A stretch of 64,000 nt of DNA. Source: Sphingobacterium zeae. Its GTDB lineage: Bacteria; Bacteroidota; Bacteroidia; Sphingobacteriales; Sphingobacteriaceae. The notes under the pieces were generated by a model. It was not told the DNA's origin, ran no database searches, and worked only from the letters and a program-made list of their open reading frames with translations. The DNA is taken from NCBI RefSeq assembly GCF_030818895.1, contig NZ_JAUTBA010000001.1, positions 2,108,001-2,172,000 on the forward strand, read 5' to 3'. This document shows, in pieces, positions 39,914-49,655 of this stretch (its first letter is position 1; each line of letters opens with the position of its first letter). Position numbers and translations under genes: made by a program.

Positions 39914-39930
39914 TTATAATTCAATTATAA
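39914..39930. promoter_or_regulatory. Palindrome at the predicted transcription start of SusCD
   Basis: TTATAATT and AATTATAA are perfect reverse complements around a single C. The site directly follows the -7 box, a common location for a repressor or an activator-dependent control site. Confidence 0.45.
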
Positions 39931-40048
39931 ATCTAGGGAGGGAGGGCAGCGATGCCGCTGATATAACCACAATAAACCATGGTGTGACATCTATATGTCT
40001 TTTCTAACCTGATTATATTTTTTACTGTTTAATTAGCATAATTACTTT

Positions 40049-43000
40049 ATGAACAACCTAAAAATTGTTTCTCTTTATACCCTGTTGAGCGTTGCTCCAA
40101 CATTGGTATACGCACAACAAGGGAAAATTACGGGGCAGGTTTTGAACAAATCAAACGAACCGATTCTTGGCGCAAGTGTTATCGTTGAAGGGGCGGGTAA
40201 AGGGACGAAGACAGACATGTCAGGTAAGTTTGAACTCAATGCCAATAAAGGTATTCTCGTCGTATCATTTGTCGGATATAAAACTTTAAAAATTCCATTG
40301 GATGGAAAGTCAAATTTAACTATTCAGTTAGAACGTGATGAACATGTATTGGAAGATGTCGTCGTTGTAGGTTACGGTACGCAACGAAAGGCGACATTAA
40401 CGGGATCCATTTCAGAAGTAAAGGGAAAAGATCTTGTAAAAAGTCCGCAGCCAAACCTGTCCAACTCTTTAGCTGGAAGATTTTCGGGAGTGGTGATCAA
40501 CAATCGTAGTGGAGAGCCTGGATATGATGGTTCATCAATCACGGTGCGGGGCCAAGCGACAACAGGTAGTAATGACGTGTTGGTTGTTGTCGACGGAGTG
40601 CCGGGGCAGATAGGGGGGCTGGAACGCCTAGACCCAAACGATATCGAAAGTATCTCGGTGTTGAAAGATGCTTCCGCTGCAATTTACGGAAATAGGGCCG
40701 CTAACGGAGTAATTTTAGTAACCACCAAACGCGGAAAGAGTGGTAAGCCATCCATCACCTATAGCGGGAATCTTGGATTTAGTTCGCCAACGAGATTGCC
40801 CAAAATGGCGGATGCGGCAACTTATGCGCTGTTGCGGAACGAAATCGCTTATGGTAACAGTTCCTCAGGTGGAATGAACCAAATCTATTCAGAAGAACAG
40901 ATTCAAAAGTTTAGGGATGGATCCGATCCTTTATTGTATCCCAATACCAACTGGGCTGATGTCACCCTGAAAAATACCGCCTTACAAAGTCAACAAAATC
41001 TATCTATTGCAGGAGGAACGGAGGATGTCCGCTATTTTATGTCCTTAGGTTCGGTCTATCAAGACGGGATCTACAAAAAAGGTGTTACGAAATATAAGCA
41101 ATATAATTTTAGAACAAATCTGGAGGCCAATATCACCGATCGATTTAAAGTTGGCCTATCGCTTTCGGGCAGACAAGAAGACCGCAAATTCCCGATAGCG
41201 TCGGCTGGAGATATTTTCCGTTCGATCTACCGTGCTTACCCCACAGTAAGTGCATATTATCCGAATGGCTTACCTACAAAGGGAATCGAAGGCTCCAATC
41301 CAGCTTTAATGGTGACCGATATAGGTGGCACTGTTGTCAATCCCAAGCAGGTGTTTAACGGTATCCTCAAAGCGAGTTATCAACTTCCTTGGGTAGAAGG
41401 ATTATCTGTAGATGGTTTTCTTTCAATAGATAAATCCACTAATTTTAGTAAGAATTTTAGTGTTCCATATGTTTTAAATGAATATAAGCAAGCAAAAGAT
41501 AGCTATGAGGAGTCGATTGTTGGCGGAAACAATAATAAAGCTACACTGACTGAGTCGCATACGAACGAGTCGTTGATTACAAGTAATATTAAGTTAAATT
41601 TCGAACGAAAATTTGGCGATCACGCCATCAATGCCTTTGTGGGATATGAGCAGAGTAAGCGACATTTGGAGTATTTCGATGCACAGCGCTTCAATTATCT
41701 GTCTACGCAATTGCCCGAATTATCTCAAGGTGGATCCGCTGCTACAGATTATCTCAACTCCGGATATAGCAACAATTACACCCGTAAAAGTGTCATTAGC
41801 CGTATAGCGTATAATTATAGCGAAAAGTATTTGTTTGAAGGACAGCTCAGGGCTGATGGCTCGTCAATTTTTCCTTCAAACAAACGTTGGGGGTACTTTC
41901 CTTCCGTATCCGCTGGATGGCGAATCAGCAAAGAAGATTGGTTTTCCGACAAGATTGGATTTTTAGATGATTTAAAACTGAGAGCTTCTTACGGCAGCCT
42001 TGGAAACGATAATGTGGATGCATTCCAATATTTTGATAATTATACACTTGTGGGAAATGGATTAGTCGCACTTTTAAATGAAAAAAGCCAGATCGAGCCG
42101 AATGTTAAATTAGCGAAATTAGCCAATCCTGATATCACTTGGGAAGTATCGAAGAAGCTTGACGTTGGGCTAAATGCACAATTTCTTAAGAATTTTACAC
42201 TGGAGGCCATTTATTTCAAACAAAAAAGATCAGATATTCTGACCGAACGAAATGCATCGATTCCGGGAGTTTCAGGTATTGTCAATCCCTATAAAGAGAG
42301 CAGTTCCAAACCGTTAGTCCCTTCGGAGAATATTGGCAAGGTGAATAGCGAAGGATTTGAAGGAACTTTGTCTTATCAAAAGCCGGGAGAATTTAGCTGG
42401 GGAATGTCGGGTAATTTTACCTTTGCTAAGAGTAAAATTATCTTTATTGACGAGGCAAGTGGGACATTAGATTACCAGCGTCAGACAGGACGACCTTTGG
42501 GAACCTATTTGCTCTATAATGCTATTGGATTAAATAGAACTGAGGCAGATCTTAAAGGATCTCCGCAAGCTCCTGGTGCGCAAATAGGCGATTTAATTTT
42601 TGAGGATTATAATCAAGATGGTAAGATCACCGCAGATGATATGCTGCGGACAAAGTATGGAAATATACCACAGATCACCTATGGTTTTAGCTTAAATGCG
42701 GCTTATAAAAACTTTGATGCAGCAGTATTATTTTCTGGGCAAGCCAGGGTTAGCCAACATGTACTTCCCGAATCTGGTACGGTAGGGAACTTCTACAGCA
42801 GTTGGGCCGACAATCGATTTAATGCCGTTAATAACCCGAATGGCACATATCCAATGGTTCCCGAACGTGCTTCTTCGGCGGTCAGCGGGGGGCAGTATGG
42901 AAATAATTTTTGGTTAAATAATGCTTCCTTTCTGCGTTTGAAAAATGTGGAAATAGGATATACACTGCCACATGAGGTTCTTTCGCGATGGAAACTGGGT

Positions 43001-43141
43001 GGACTGCGCTTCTACGCGAATGGATTCAATCTGTTGACTTGGACAAAAGTGAAGGATTATGATCCAGAAGGAAGTAGCGGTAGTGGACAATTCTATCCGC
43101 AACAACGAATTATTAATGTAGGTGTAAATTTAAAATTCTAA
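40049..43141 (+). CDS. SusC/RagA-family TonB-dependent transporter
   Basis: This protein of 1030 residues has a signal peptide ending near LVYAQQ and a CarboxypepD_reg-like domain (about 24-100, ITGQVLNKSNEPILGASV). The TonB-linked VVVGYGTQRKATLTGS follows, then a plug domain (VLVVVDGVPGQIGG, LKDASAAIYGNRAANG) and a beta-barrel ending LGVNLKF-like as VGVNLKF. It imports oligosaccharides with the SusD downstream. Activation by the adjacent HTCS is expected. The following gene's AGGAGG overlaps its stop codon. Confidence 0.96.
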   Translation: MNNLKIVSLYTLLSVAPTLVYAQQGKITGQVLNKSNEPILGASVIVEGAGKGTKTDMSGKFELNANKGILVVSFVGYKTLKIPLDGKSNLTIQLERDEHVLEDVVVVGYGTQRKATLTGSISEVKGKDLVKSPQPNLSNSLAGRFSGVVINNRSGEPGYDGSSITVRGQATTGSNDVLVVVDGVPGQIGGLERLDPNDIESISVLKDASAAIYGNRAANGVILVTTKRGKSGKPSITYSGNLGFSSPTRLPKMADAATYALLRNEIAYGNSSSGGMNQIYSEEQIQKFRDGSDPLLYPNTNWADVTLKNTALQSQQNLSIAGGTEDVRYFMSLGSVYQDGIYKKGVTKYKQYNFRTNLEANITDRFKVGLSLSGRQEDRKFPIASAGDIFRSIYRAYPTVSAYYPNGLPTKGIEGSNPALMVTDIGGTVVNPKQVFNGILKASYQLPWVEGLSVDGFLSIDKSTNFSKNFSVPYVLNEYKQAKDSYEESIVGGNNNKATLTESHTNESLITSNIKLNFERKFGDHAINAFVGYEQSKRHLEYFDAQRFNYLSTQLPELSQGGSAATDYLNSGYSNNYTRKSVISRIAYNYSEKYLFEGQLRADGSSIFPSNKRWGYFPSVSAGWRISKEDWFSDKIGFLDDLKLRASYGSLGNDNVDAFQYFDNYTLVGNGLVALLNEKSQIEPNVKLAKLANPDITWEVSKKLDVGLNAQFLKNFTLEAIYFKQKRSDILTERNASIPGVSGIVNPYKESSSKPLVPSENIGKVNSEGFEGTLSYQKPGEFSWGMSGNFTFAKSKIIFIDEASGTLDYQRQTGRPLGTYLLYNAIGLNRTEADLKGSPQAPGAQIGDLIFEDYNQDGKITADDMLRTKYGNIPQITYGFSLNAAYKNFDAAVLFSGQARVSQHVLPESGTVGNFYSSWADNRFNAVNNPNGTYPMVPERASSAVSGGQYGNNFWLNNASFLRLKNVEIGYTLPHEVLSRWKLGGLRFYANGFNLLTWTKVKDYDPEGSSGSGQFYPQQRIINVGVNLKF

Positions 43142-43146
43142 GGAGG
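43141..43146 (+). promoter_or_regulatory. Unusually strong Shine-Dalgarno before SusD
   Basis: AGGAGG lies 10 bp before the SusD ATG and overlaps the SusC stop codon. Canonical Shine-Dalgarno sites are uncommon in Bacteroidota, and most genes in this window lack one. Confidence 0.7.
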
Positions 43147-43156
43147 AACATAACAG

Positions 43157-44872
43157 ATGAAATCTTTAAGTAAATATTTCCTGCCTTTGGCTTTGGGAAC
43201 GACTATCTTTTCAGCTTGCAACAAAAACCTATTGGACGTTACAGCAACTGATCGTATTTCTACGGAAGCTATTGAAACAGATACAGCCGTTTTAGAAGCC
43301 TTTGTCATCAATAGATATATTGGCGAGAAAATAATATCAAATGAGGCAGATGGTACTAATCCAGGCTTCGGTCGCGGATTTGAATATGCGCTGTGGTCTT
43401 CTCTCACAGACGAATCCATGTATACCAATGATGATAATACCTGGCTTATTACCCGTGGACAATTGTCTCCAGAAAATTTAGGTGCTGCCGGATCGCTTTG
43501 GGCGCGTAGCTACCGAAGTATCCGCGAGTGCAATTACGCTAAAAAAGTATTGGCTAATATACAGATGAGTACATTGCATAAGCGCCAATTGGAAGGCGAA
43601 CTTCAATTTATAAGAGCATTTAGGTATCATGATCTCATTCGAAATTTTGGACGCGTTGTGTTGGTGGGAGATACCGTATATGGATTGAAGGATGATCTAA
43701 CCAAAGCAAGTCTTTTTGAGCGAAAATCCATGCAAGAAGGTATGGATTATGTAATCAAAGAATTGAATGAAGCGATTGAAAAGCTGCCCGCTGAAAATAA
43801 CGACAAAACTTGGGTCATGGGGCGGGCCACAAAGGCTGCGGCCATGGCTTTAAAATCGAGATTACTTTTGTATGCCGCAAGTCCATTGTATAATGTCGGA
43901 AATTGGGCGGCCGCTGCTCAGGCAGCGCAGGAAGTGATCGCCCTAAATAAGTATAAGCTATACACGGGCGGATACCAATCGTTGTTTTTAACAGACCGAA
44001 ATCCGGAAACTATTTTTGCCAGATACTACACCAAAAATGCCAATCACGTGCACCTCGAAATTGCCAACGGACCAAATGGCTATGGCGGATGGGGCGGAAA
44101 TACACCTTACCAAAACTTGGTCGATGCCTATGAAATGAAAAATGGAAAAGCCCCTTTCAACGAGGACGGTACCGTCAACACGGCTTCAGGTTACGATCCG
44201 AAAAATCCTTATGTTAACCGCGACCCCCGTTTTGACGCGACTATTTTATATAATGGCGCTTTATACAGAGGTAGGGCCGTGGAAACATTTATACCAAAGG
44301 GACAAGATAGTCCGCAAGGAAGTGACAACTGGAATACTTCTAAAACCGGATACTATCTGCGTAAATTTATGAACGATGCCTATCCGCTTCAAAATCCTTG
44401 GGGTAATGCGGGATTTCAACCGTGGAATTACTTTCGCTATGCAGAAATCCTTTTGAATTTTGCAGAAGCAGCAAATGAAGCTTACGGTCCAGATGTGTTA
44501 CCTGCTGGTGGTAGCTTAACAGCGCGACAGGCTTTAAATTTGGTTAGAACACGGGCATCTGTCGATATGCCCGAAATTCCTATGGGACAGTCGAAAGATG
44601 AGTTTAGAAAGCAAGTGCGTTACGAGCGCAGAGTTGAGTTAGCGTTTGAAGAACATCGTTTTTACGATGTCAGAAGATGGAAGATTGCGATGGTAACAGA
44701 AAATATCCCTGCTTATGGCGTGACTATAGATAAAAATGGTGAGAGTTTTACGTATACACGCAAGGAAGCGCTTTCAGGACGCCGATTTGAAGAAAAGCAC
44801 TATTGGCTACCGATTCCACGTTCTGAGATATTATCTTCGAATGGACAATTGGAGCAAAATCCTGGCTATTAA
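43157..44872 (+). CDS. SusD/RagB-family glycan-binding lipoprotein
   Basis: This 571-residue protein has a lipoprotein signal with Cys21 in the FSAC lipobox. Typical SusD features are an N-terminal TPR region with LEGELQFIRAFRYHDLIRNFG, and C-terminal RYERRVELAFEEHRFYDVRRWK and WLPIPRSEILSS, ending NPGY. It captures glycans at the surface for the SusC encoded just upstream. A hairpin follows before the GH43-GH43 gene, which may lower expression of the downstream enzymes relative to the transporter. Confidence 0.95.
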   Translation: MKSLSKYFLPLALGTTIFSACNKNLLDVTATDRISTEAIETDTAVLEAFVINRYIGEKIISNEADGTNPGFGRGFEYALWSSLTDESMYTNDDNTWLITRGQLSPENLGAAGSLWARSYRSIRECNYAKKVLANIQMSTLHKRQLEGELQFIRAFRYHDLIRNFGRVVLVGDTVYGLKDDLTKASLFERKSMQEGMDYVIKELNEAIEKLPAENNDKTWVMGRATKAAAMALKSRLLLYAASPLYNVGNWAAAAQAAQEVIALNKYKLYTGGYQSLFLTDRNPETIFARYYTKNANHVHLEIANGPNGYGGWGGNTPYQNLVDAYEMKNGKAPFNEDGTVNTASGYDPKNPYVNRDPRFDATILYNGALYRGRAVETFIPKGQDSPQGSDNWNTSKTGYYLRKFMNDAYPLQNPWGNAGFQPWNYFRYAEILLNFAEAANEAYGPDVLPAGGSLTARQALNLVRTRASVDMPEIPMGQSKDEFRKQVRYERRVELAFEEHRFYDVRRWKIAMVTENIPAYGVTIDKNGESFTYTRKEALSGRRFEEKHYWLPIPRSEILSSNGQLEQNPGY

Positions 44873-44899
44873 TTAGCATATTTGTTTACGTAAGTTATT

Positions 44900-44940
44900 C
44901 ATCCTCTTGGTTCTGTAAGAAGAGCCAAGAGGATGTTTTT
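44900..44940 (+). terminator. Terminator-like hairpin after SusD
   Basis: CATCCTCTTGG (44900-44910) pairs with CCAAGAGGATG (44925-44935), and five T follow. It may act as an attenuator within a PUL, giving more SusCD than hydrolases. Confidence 0.75.
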
Positions 44941-44976
44941 GAGAAATAAATCAACCTTTAATAAATCAAATACTCC

Positions 44977-46878
44977 ATGCGATTAACACTTATTACATTT
45001 TTATTGATGAATATTGTGGCGGCAGTTTACGCACAAGAATACAAGTATGGCCCAGCAGAAAAAGATTTTGCGGGTTACCTATTCGCTTATTTTAAAGGGA
45101 ACGCTGTAGCTGATGAGGCTGTGTGTTTTGCGATTAGCACTGATGGCTATACATATAGGGCTCTAAACGATAATCAACCCATCTTAGACTCAAAGGTTAT
45201 CAGCAAAACTGGTGGTGTAAGAGACCCGCATATTCTTCGTGGCGACGATGGGAAAACATTTTATATGGTACTGACCGACATGACCTCCTCCAAAGGCTGG
45301 GATTCCAACCGCGGAATGGTCTTGTTGAAGTCCCAAGACCTCGTACATTGGTCGCATCAAACAATCGACATTCAGCAGCGCTTTAAAGGCCAGGAAGCCT
45401 TGAAAAGGGTGTGGGCACCGCAGACAATATTTGACCCTTCGGTAGGAAAATATATGGTGTATTGGTCTATGCAGCATGGAAACAATCCCGATATCATTTA
45501 TTATGCTTATGCTAATAAGGAGTTTACCGATTTTGAGTCCGATCCTAAAGTACTTTTTCTACCGAAAAATGGTAAATCTTGTATCGACGGCGATATTATT
45601 GAAAAGAATGGTCTGTTCTACCTCTTTTACAAAACCGAAGGACACGGCAATGGTATCAAACTAGCGATAACAGATTCACTGACGTCAGGAAGATGGATTG
45701 AACAGCCAGGATATAAACAGCAGACTAAAGATGCTGTGGAAGGATCTAGCGTCTTTAAGATCAATCAGTCCGACAAATACATCTTGATGTATGATGTATA
45801 TGGCAAAGGAAAATATCAATTTTGCATCTCTGATGATTTGGATCGTTTTAAAGTTATTGATCATGAAATTGATATGGATTTCCATCCAAGACATGGTACC
45901 ATTATCCCCGTTTCCAGACAAGAACTACTTGATCTGACCAGCAAATGGGGAAAACCGAAAGACATGCAATTTACATTTAGAAAGAATCCAGTTTTGGATG
46001 GTTTTTATGCTGATCCGGATGTACTTTATTCCAATAAAACCAAAAGATACTACATATACCCCACGAGCGATGGTTTTGACGGTTGGGGCGGCTATTATTT
46101 TAAGACCTTTTCGTCCCCGGACCTCAGCAAGTGGAAAGACGAGGGGGTGATTTTGGACCTGAAAAAAGATGTTGCCTGGGGACCTAGAAATGCGTGGGCA
46201 CCAACAATTACGGAAAAGAAAGTTAAGAACGACTATAAATACTATTATTATTTCACGGCGGCGCAAAAGATAGGCGTTGCGGTAGCAGATTTGCCGACAG
46301 GTCCTTTTAAGGATTCGGGAAAACCATTGATAGATTTTAAACCTGAAGGTGTAAAAGGTGGTCAGGAGATAGATCCTGCAGCGTTTAACGATCCAAAATC
46401 TGGTAAAAGCTACCTATATTGGGGAAATGGCTATCTAGCCGTAGCTGAACTCAACAAGGACATGGTTAGCATCAAAAAAAACACTGTAAAAGTCATAACT
46501 CCCGATAAGACGTTTCGCGAAGGTGCATATGTAGTCTACCGTAAAGGCCGCTATTATTTCTTTTGGTCAGAAGACGATACACGGAGTGAAAATTATCGGG
46601 TACGTTATGGAACAGCCACTTCCCCCGATGGACCGATCACTGTTCCGGAAAATAATCTAGTCTTACAAAAAGATCCTGCAAAGGGGATATATGGAACAGG
46701 ACATAATTCTATTTTGCAGATTCCAGGGAAAGATGAATGGTATATTGTTTACCATCGTTTTAATTATCCCAAAGGTATCGATATGGGTGACGCTGCAGGA
46801 TTTAATCGCGAGGTGTGTATGGATCGGTTGTATTTTGACGATGAGGGCCATGTAATACCAGTAGTTCCCACGCTTTAA
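44977..46878 (+). CDS. Tandem GH43-GH43 exported enzyme
   Basis: This 633-residue protein has a signal peptide ending near AVYAQ and is built of two GH43 propellers. Domain 1 (about 25-320) has Asp83 in GVRDPHILR, Asp204 in SCIDGDII and Glu255 in DAVEGSSVF. Domain 2 (about 335-633) has Asp346 in FYADPDVLY, Asp466 in QEIDPAAFND and Glu515 in TFREGAYVVY. Both domains keep the base, pKa-modulating and acid residues, so both should be active. The fusion suggests sequential cleavage of two linkages, such as arabinose and a neighbouring sugar on an arabinogalactan or arabinoxylan. Confidence 0.88.
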   Translation: MRLTLITFLLMNIVAAVYAQEYKYGPAEKDFAGYLFAYFKGNAVADEAVCFAISTDGYTYRALNDNQPILDSKVISKTGGVRDPHILRGDDGKTFYMVLTDMTSSKGWDSNRGMVLLKSQDLVHWSHQTIDIQQRFKGQEALKRVWAPQTIFDPSVGKYMVYWSMQHGNNPDIIYYAYANKEFTDFESDPKVLFLPKNGKSCIDGDIIEKNGLFYLFYKTEGHGNGIKLAITDSLTSGRWIEQPGYKQQTKDAVEGSSVFKINQSDKYILMYDVYGKGKYQFCISDDLDRFKVIDHEIDMDFHPRHGTIIPVSRQELLDLTSKWGKPKDMQFTFRKNPVLDGFYADPDVLYSNKTKRYYIYPTSDGFDGWGGYYFKTFSSPDLSKWKDEGVILDLKKDVAWGPRNAWAPTITEKKVKNDYKYYYYFTAAQKIGVAVADLPTGPFKDSGKPLIDFKPEGVKGGQEIDPAAFNDPKSGKSYLYWGNGYLAVAELNKDMVSIKKNTVKVITPDKTFREGAYVVYRKGRYYFFWSEDDTRSENYRVRYGTATSPDGPITVPENNLVLQKDPAKGIYGTGHNSILQIPGKDEWYIVYHRFNYPKGIDMGDAAGFNREVCMDRLYFDDEGHVIPVVPTL

Positions 46879-46907
46879 TCACTAAACCAAATCTACATAT
46901 AAATAAA

Positions 46908-49406
46908 ATGAAAAGAATAATAAGAAAGTTGGCCGTTTTAGCGATCTCCAGCTATATAGGTATCCATACCCTATATGCACAGCCCGGGTTTGGCATCGCC
47001 GAACGCGTAAACTCAGACTGGCGCTTCCATTTGGGGGACATGGAGATAAAAGCGGTAACGGAAATGAATCGCGTTGGATGGCAACAGGTGAGTTTGCCAC
47101 ATGATTGGAGTGTAAAATACCCGTTAAGTCCTAATTTAGCCAGTGCGACAGGATATTTGCCCGGCGGCATAGGATGGTACAGCAAACAATTGACGATACC
47201 CGCAGACGATCAAGGTAAAAAGATTTTTATCTATTTTGAGGGAGTGTACAACCGAAGTGAAGTCTTTATCAATGGTAAATCTGTTGGCAAAAGGCCTAAT
47301 GGTTATGTATCCTTTTCTTACGATATTACGCCATACATTGAGTTTGGCAAAGAAAATACCATAGCCGTTAGGGTAGACCATAGCCAAAGCGCCGATTCGC
47401 GGTGGTATACTGGGTCTGGAATCTATCGGGATGTATGGATTGTTAAGGCCAATCCGCTGCATATCGACCAATGGGGTGTGTACGCCTATCCAGAAATGAA
47501 AGGCGGAAAGGGAATTTTAAATACCGAAGTAACTGTGGTCAATAGCGCTGCAGCATCTTCTGCAATTGCAGTCGAGCAGCAGTTGATTGACATGACAGGC
47601 CGTATTGTTGCAAAAAAAACGCAAAAAGTACAGGTCGGTGCCACTGATAAGGCAACCGTACAACAGCAGTTGACCGTGTCGAACCCCAAGCTATGGAGTT
47701 TGGATCAACCCCAACAGTATACCTTACGGACAATTGTGACGCAAAATGGCCAGCAGATCGATCGGTCGGAGGTGAAAACTGGTTTCAGAGCATTCACGTT
47801 CGATGCGAACAAAGGGTTTGCTTTAAATGGAGAGTGGATGAAGGTAAAAGGAGTGTGTTTGCACCACGACGCTGGCGTATTGGGCGCTGAAGTGTATCCA
47901 GAAGTATGGCGTCGACGTCTCCTAACCTTAAAATCACTGGGAGTCAATGCTATTCGTACAAGTCATAATCCGCAGGCATCTTCGTTGTATGCACTATGTG
48001 ACGAGCTTGGTCTTTTGGTGATGGATGAAGCTTTCGATGAATGGGAATTTCCAAAAAGAAAATGGTTGCAGGGATGGAATTTTGGTACGCCCGGCTTTCA
48101 AGGATCATACGACTTTTTTGAATCCTGGGGAGAGCAGGATCTTGCTGACATGGTCAAAAGAGATCGCAATCACCTTTCGATTTTTGCGTGGAGTATAGGC
48201 AATGAAGTGGATTATCCAAATGATCCTTATTCACATCCTATTCTTAACGGAGAAAAGAAAGAGGGGGGCTTTACACAAGCTTCGTATGGGGGCTACAAAA
48301 AGGATGCACCCGATGCGATGCGGTTGGGTGATATTGCCAAACGCTTGGTCGCGGTTGTAAAAAAGTACGATAAAAGTAGAGCGGTTACAGCAGGGCTTGC
48401 CGGGGTAGCGATGTCGAATGAAACCGCCTATCCAGCCGCACTTGACATCGCTGGATACAATTATACAGAAAGCCGTTATCAACTGGATCATCAATGCTTT
48501 CCTGAACGCGTTATTTTCGGCAGCGAAAATAGACATGATCTTTCTGCTTGGTTAGCGGTACGTGACAATGCGCATATTTTTGGTCAATTTCTATGGACAG
48601 GAATCGATTATCTCGGCGAATCCGGACGTTGGCCTTCCCGGGGATTCTATTCGGGACTGCTAGATTTTGCGGGATTTGTCAAACCGAGAGGTTATTATCG
48701 CCAATCGCTGTGGTCGGATAAACCTATGGCTTATTTGGGAACCTATCCATTGAAGGGCGGAGCAACGACTACCGATGTCTGGTCTGCATTGGAATCCGAA
48801 CAGGGGCAACGGAAAAATGAAGCGCCCTCCATGGATGCCTGGCCAATTTGGAACTATCAGGAGGGACAGCAAATCAGGGTGGTCTGTTACACCAATAGCC
48901 CTCAGGCGCGATTGGAGCTCAATGGTAAAGTTGTTGGCGAAGAGAAAAATTACGATGAGAAGACAGGTATCATCTTTTGGGATATTCCCTATGCAGCTGG
49001 TAAACTAGAGGTTGTTGGTCTGGACACGAATAAAAAAGAAGTTGTTCGGCATGCGATTCAATCCAGCGAGAGGCCCGCAGTTATTCAAGCTGTCATGTTG
49101 GGTAATCAGCAAGTCGAAGTAGGTGGAGTGATCCAGATTGCTTTGCAGATCCTGGATGAAAAGGGCGTTCCTGTCTTAATATCTGAGGATGAAATTACAT
49201 GTGACATCGTGGGGAATGCGCGTCTACTTGGAATGGAAGGAGGAAATAATGCCGACATGGGCGATTATACAGATAATAAACAGCGGGTATATCATGGTAA
49301 AATGATTGCTTATGTTCAGGCTTTGGGTAAATCTGGAGAAACGGTCGATGTACGTTTTACCGCATCTTGGTTGAAAACAGCAACGGTCAAATGCCGGATC
49401 AAATAA
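46908..49406 (+). CDS. GH2 family beta-galactosidase-like enzyme
   Basis: This 832-residue exported protein has a signal peptide ending near TLYAQ. The usual GH2 layout is seen: a sugar-binding jelly-roll (about 30-180, SLPHDWSVKYPL, EGVYNRSEVFINGK), an immunoglobulin-like domain (about 185-295), and a TIM barrel (about 298-600). Acid/base is Glu433 in SIGNEVDYP and the nucleophile is Glu540 in IFGSENRH. C-terminal beta-sandwich domains of the DUF4982 and related types follow. Beta-galactosidase is the most common activity for this architecture, but beta-glucuronidase or beta-mannosidase relatives exist. It is co-transcribed with the GH43-GH43 gene (29 bp gap). Confidence 0.9.
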   Translation: MKRIIRKLAVLAISSYIGIHTLYAQPGFGIAERVNSDWRFHLGDMEIKAVTEMNRVGWQQVSLPHDWSVKYPLSPNLASATGYLPGGIGWYSKQLTIPADDQGKKIFIYFEGVYNRSEVFINGKSVGKRPNGYVSFSYDITPYIEFGKENTIAVRVDHSQSADSRWYTGSGIYRDVWIVKANPLHIDQWGVYAYPEMKGGKGILNTEVTVVNSAAASSAIAVEQQLIDMTGRIVAKKTQKVQVGATDKATVQQQLTVSNPKLWSLDQPQQYTLRTIVTQNGQQIDRSEVKTGFRAFTFDANKGFALNGEWMKVKGVCLHHDAGVLGAEVYPEVWRRRLLTLKSLGVNAIRTSHNPQASSLYALCDELGLLVMDEAFDEWEFPKRKWLQGWNFGTPGFQGSYDFFESWGEQDLADMVKRDRNHLSIFAWSIGNEVDYPNDPYSHPILNGEKKEGGFTQASYGGYKKDAPDAMRLGDIAKRLVAVVKKYDKSRAVTAGLAGVAMSNETAYPAALDIAGYNYTESRYQLDHQCFPERVIFGSENRHDLSAWLAVRDNAHIFGQFLWTGIDYLGESGRWPSRGFYSGLLDFAGFVKPRGYYRQSLWSDKPMAYLGTYPLKGGATTTDVWSALESEQGQRKNEAPSMDAWPIWNYQEGQQIRVVCYTNSPQARLELNGKVVGEEKNYDEKTGIIFWDIPYAAGKLEVVGLDTNKKEVVRHAIQSSERPAVIQAVMLGNQQVEVGGVIQIALQILDEKGVPVLISEDEITCDIVGNARLLGMEGGNNADMGDYTDNKQRVYHGKMIAYVQALGKSGETVDVRFTASWLKTATVKCRIK

Positions 49407-49470
49407 AGAATAAATAAAGTTTACGAAATAAGTAAGTCAATCGATTACCAAGCGTTTAATCTTGGGAATA

Positions 49471-49510
49471 AAAAGAGCATAGGAAAAACCTTCCATGCTC
49501 TTTTTTATTT
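49471..49510 (+). terminator. Rho-independent terminator after GH2
   Basis: AAAAGAGCAT-A-GGAA pairs with TTCC-ATGCTCTTTT (49471-49504), with one bulged base and a T-run after it. It closes the SusCD-GH43-GH2 operon. Confidence 0.85.
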
Positions 49511-49655
49511 CAGCGCTTTATCCGTAACTACTTCTTTATAAAATAACGTAATCCAACATTATTAAATAAAAAAAATTATTAAATACTTTTTTTATTGTAA
49601 ATTTTATTATTAATTTAGCTTCACTATAAATCTAAAGACTGACTCAATTATATCC

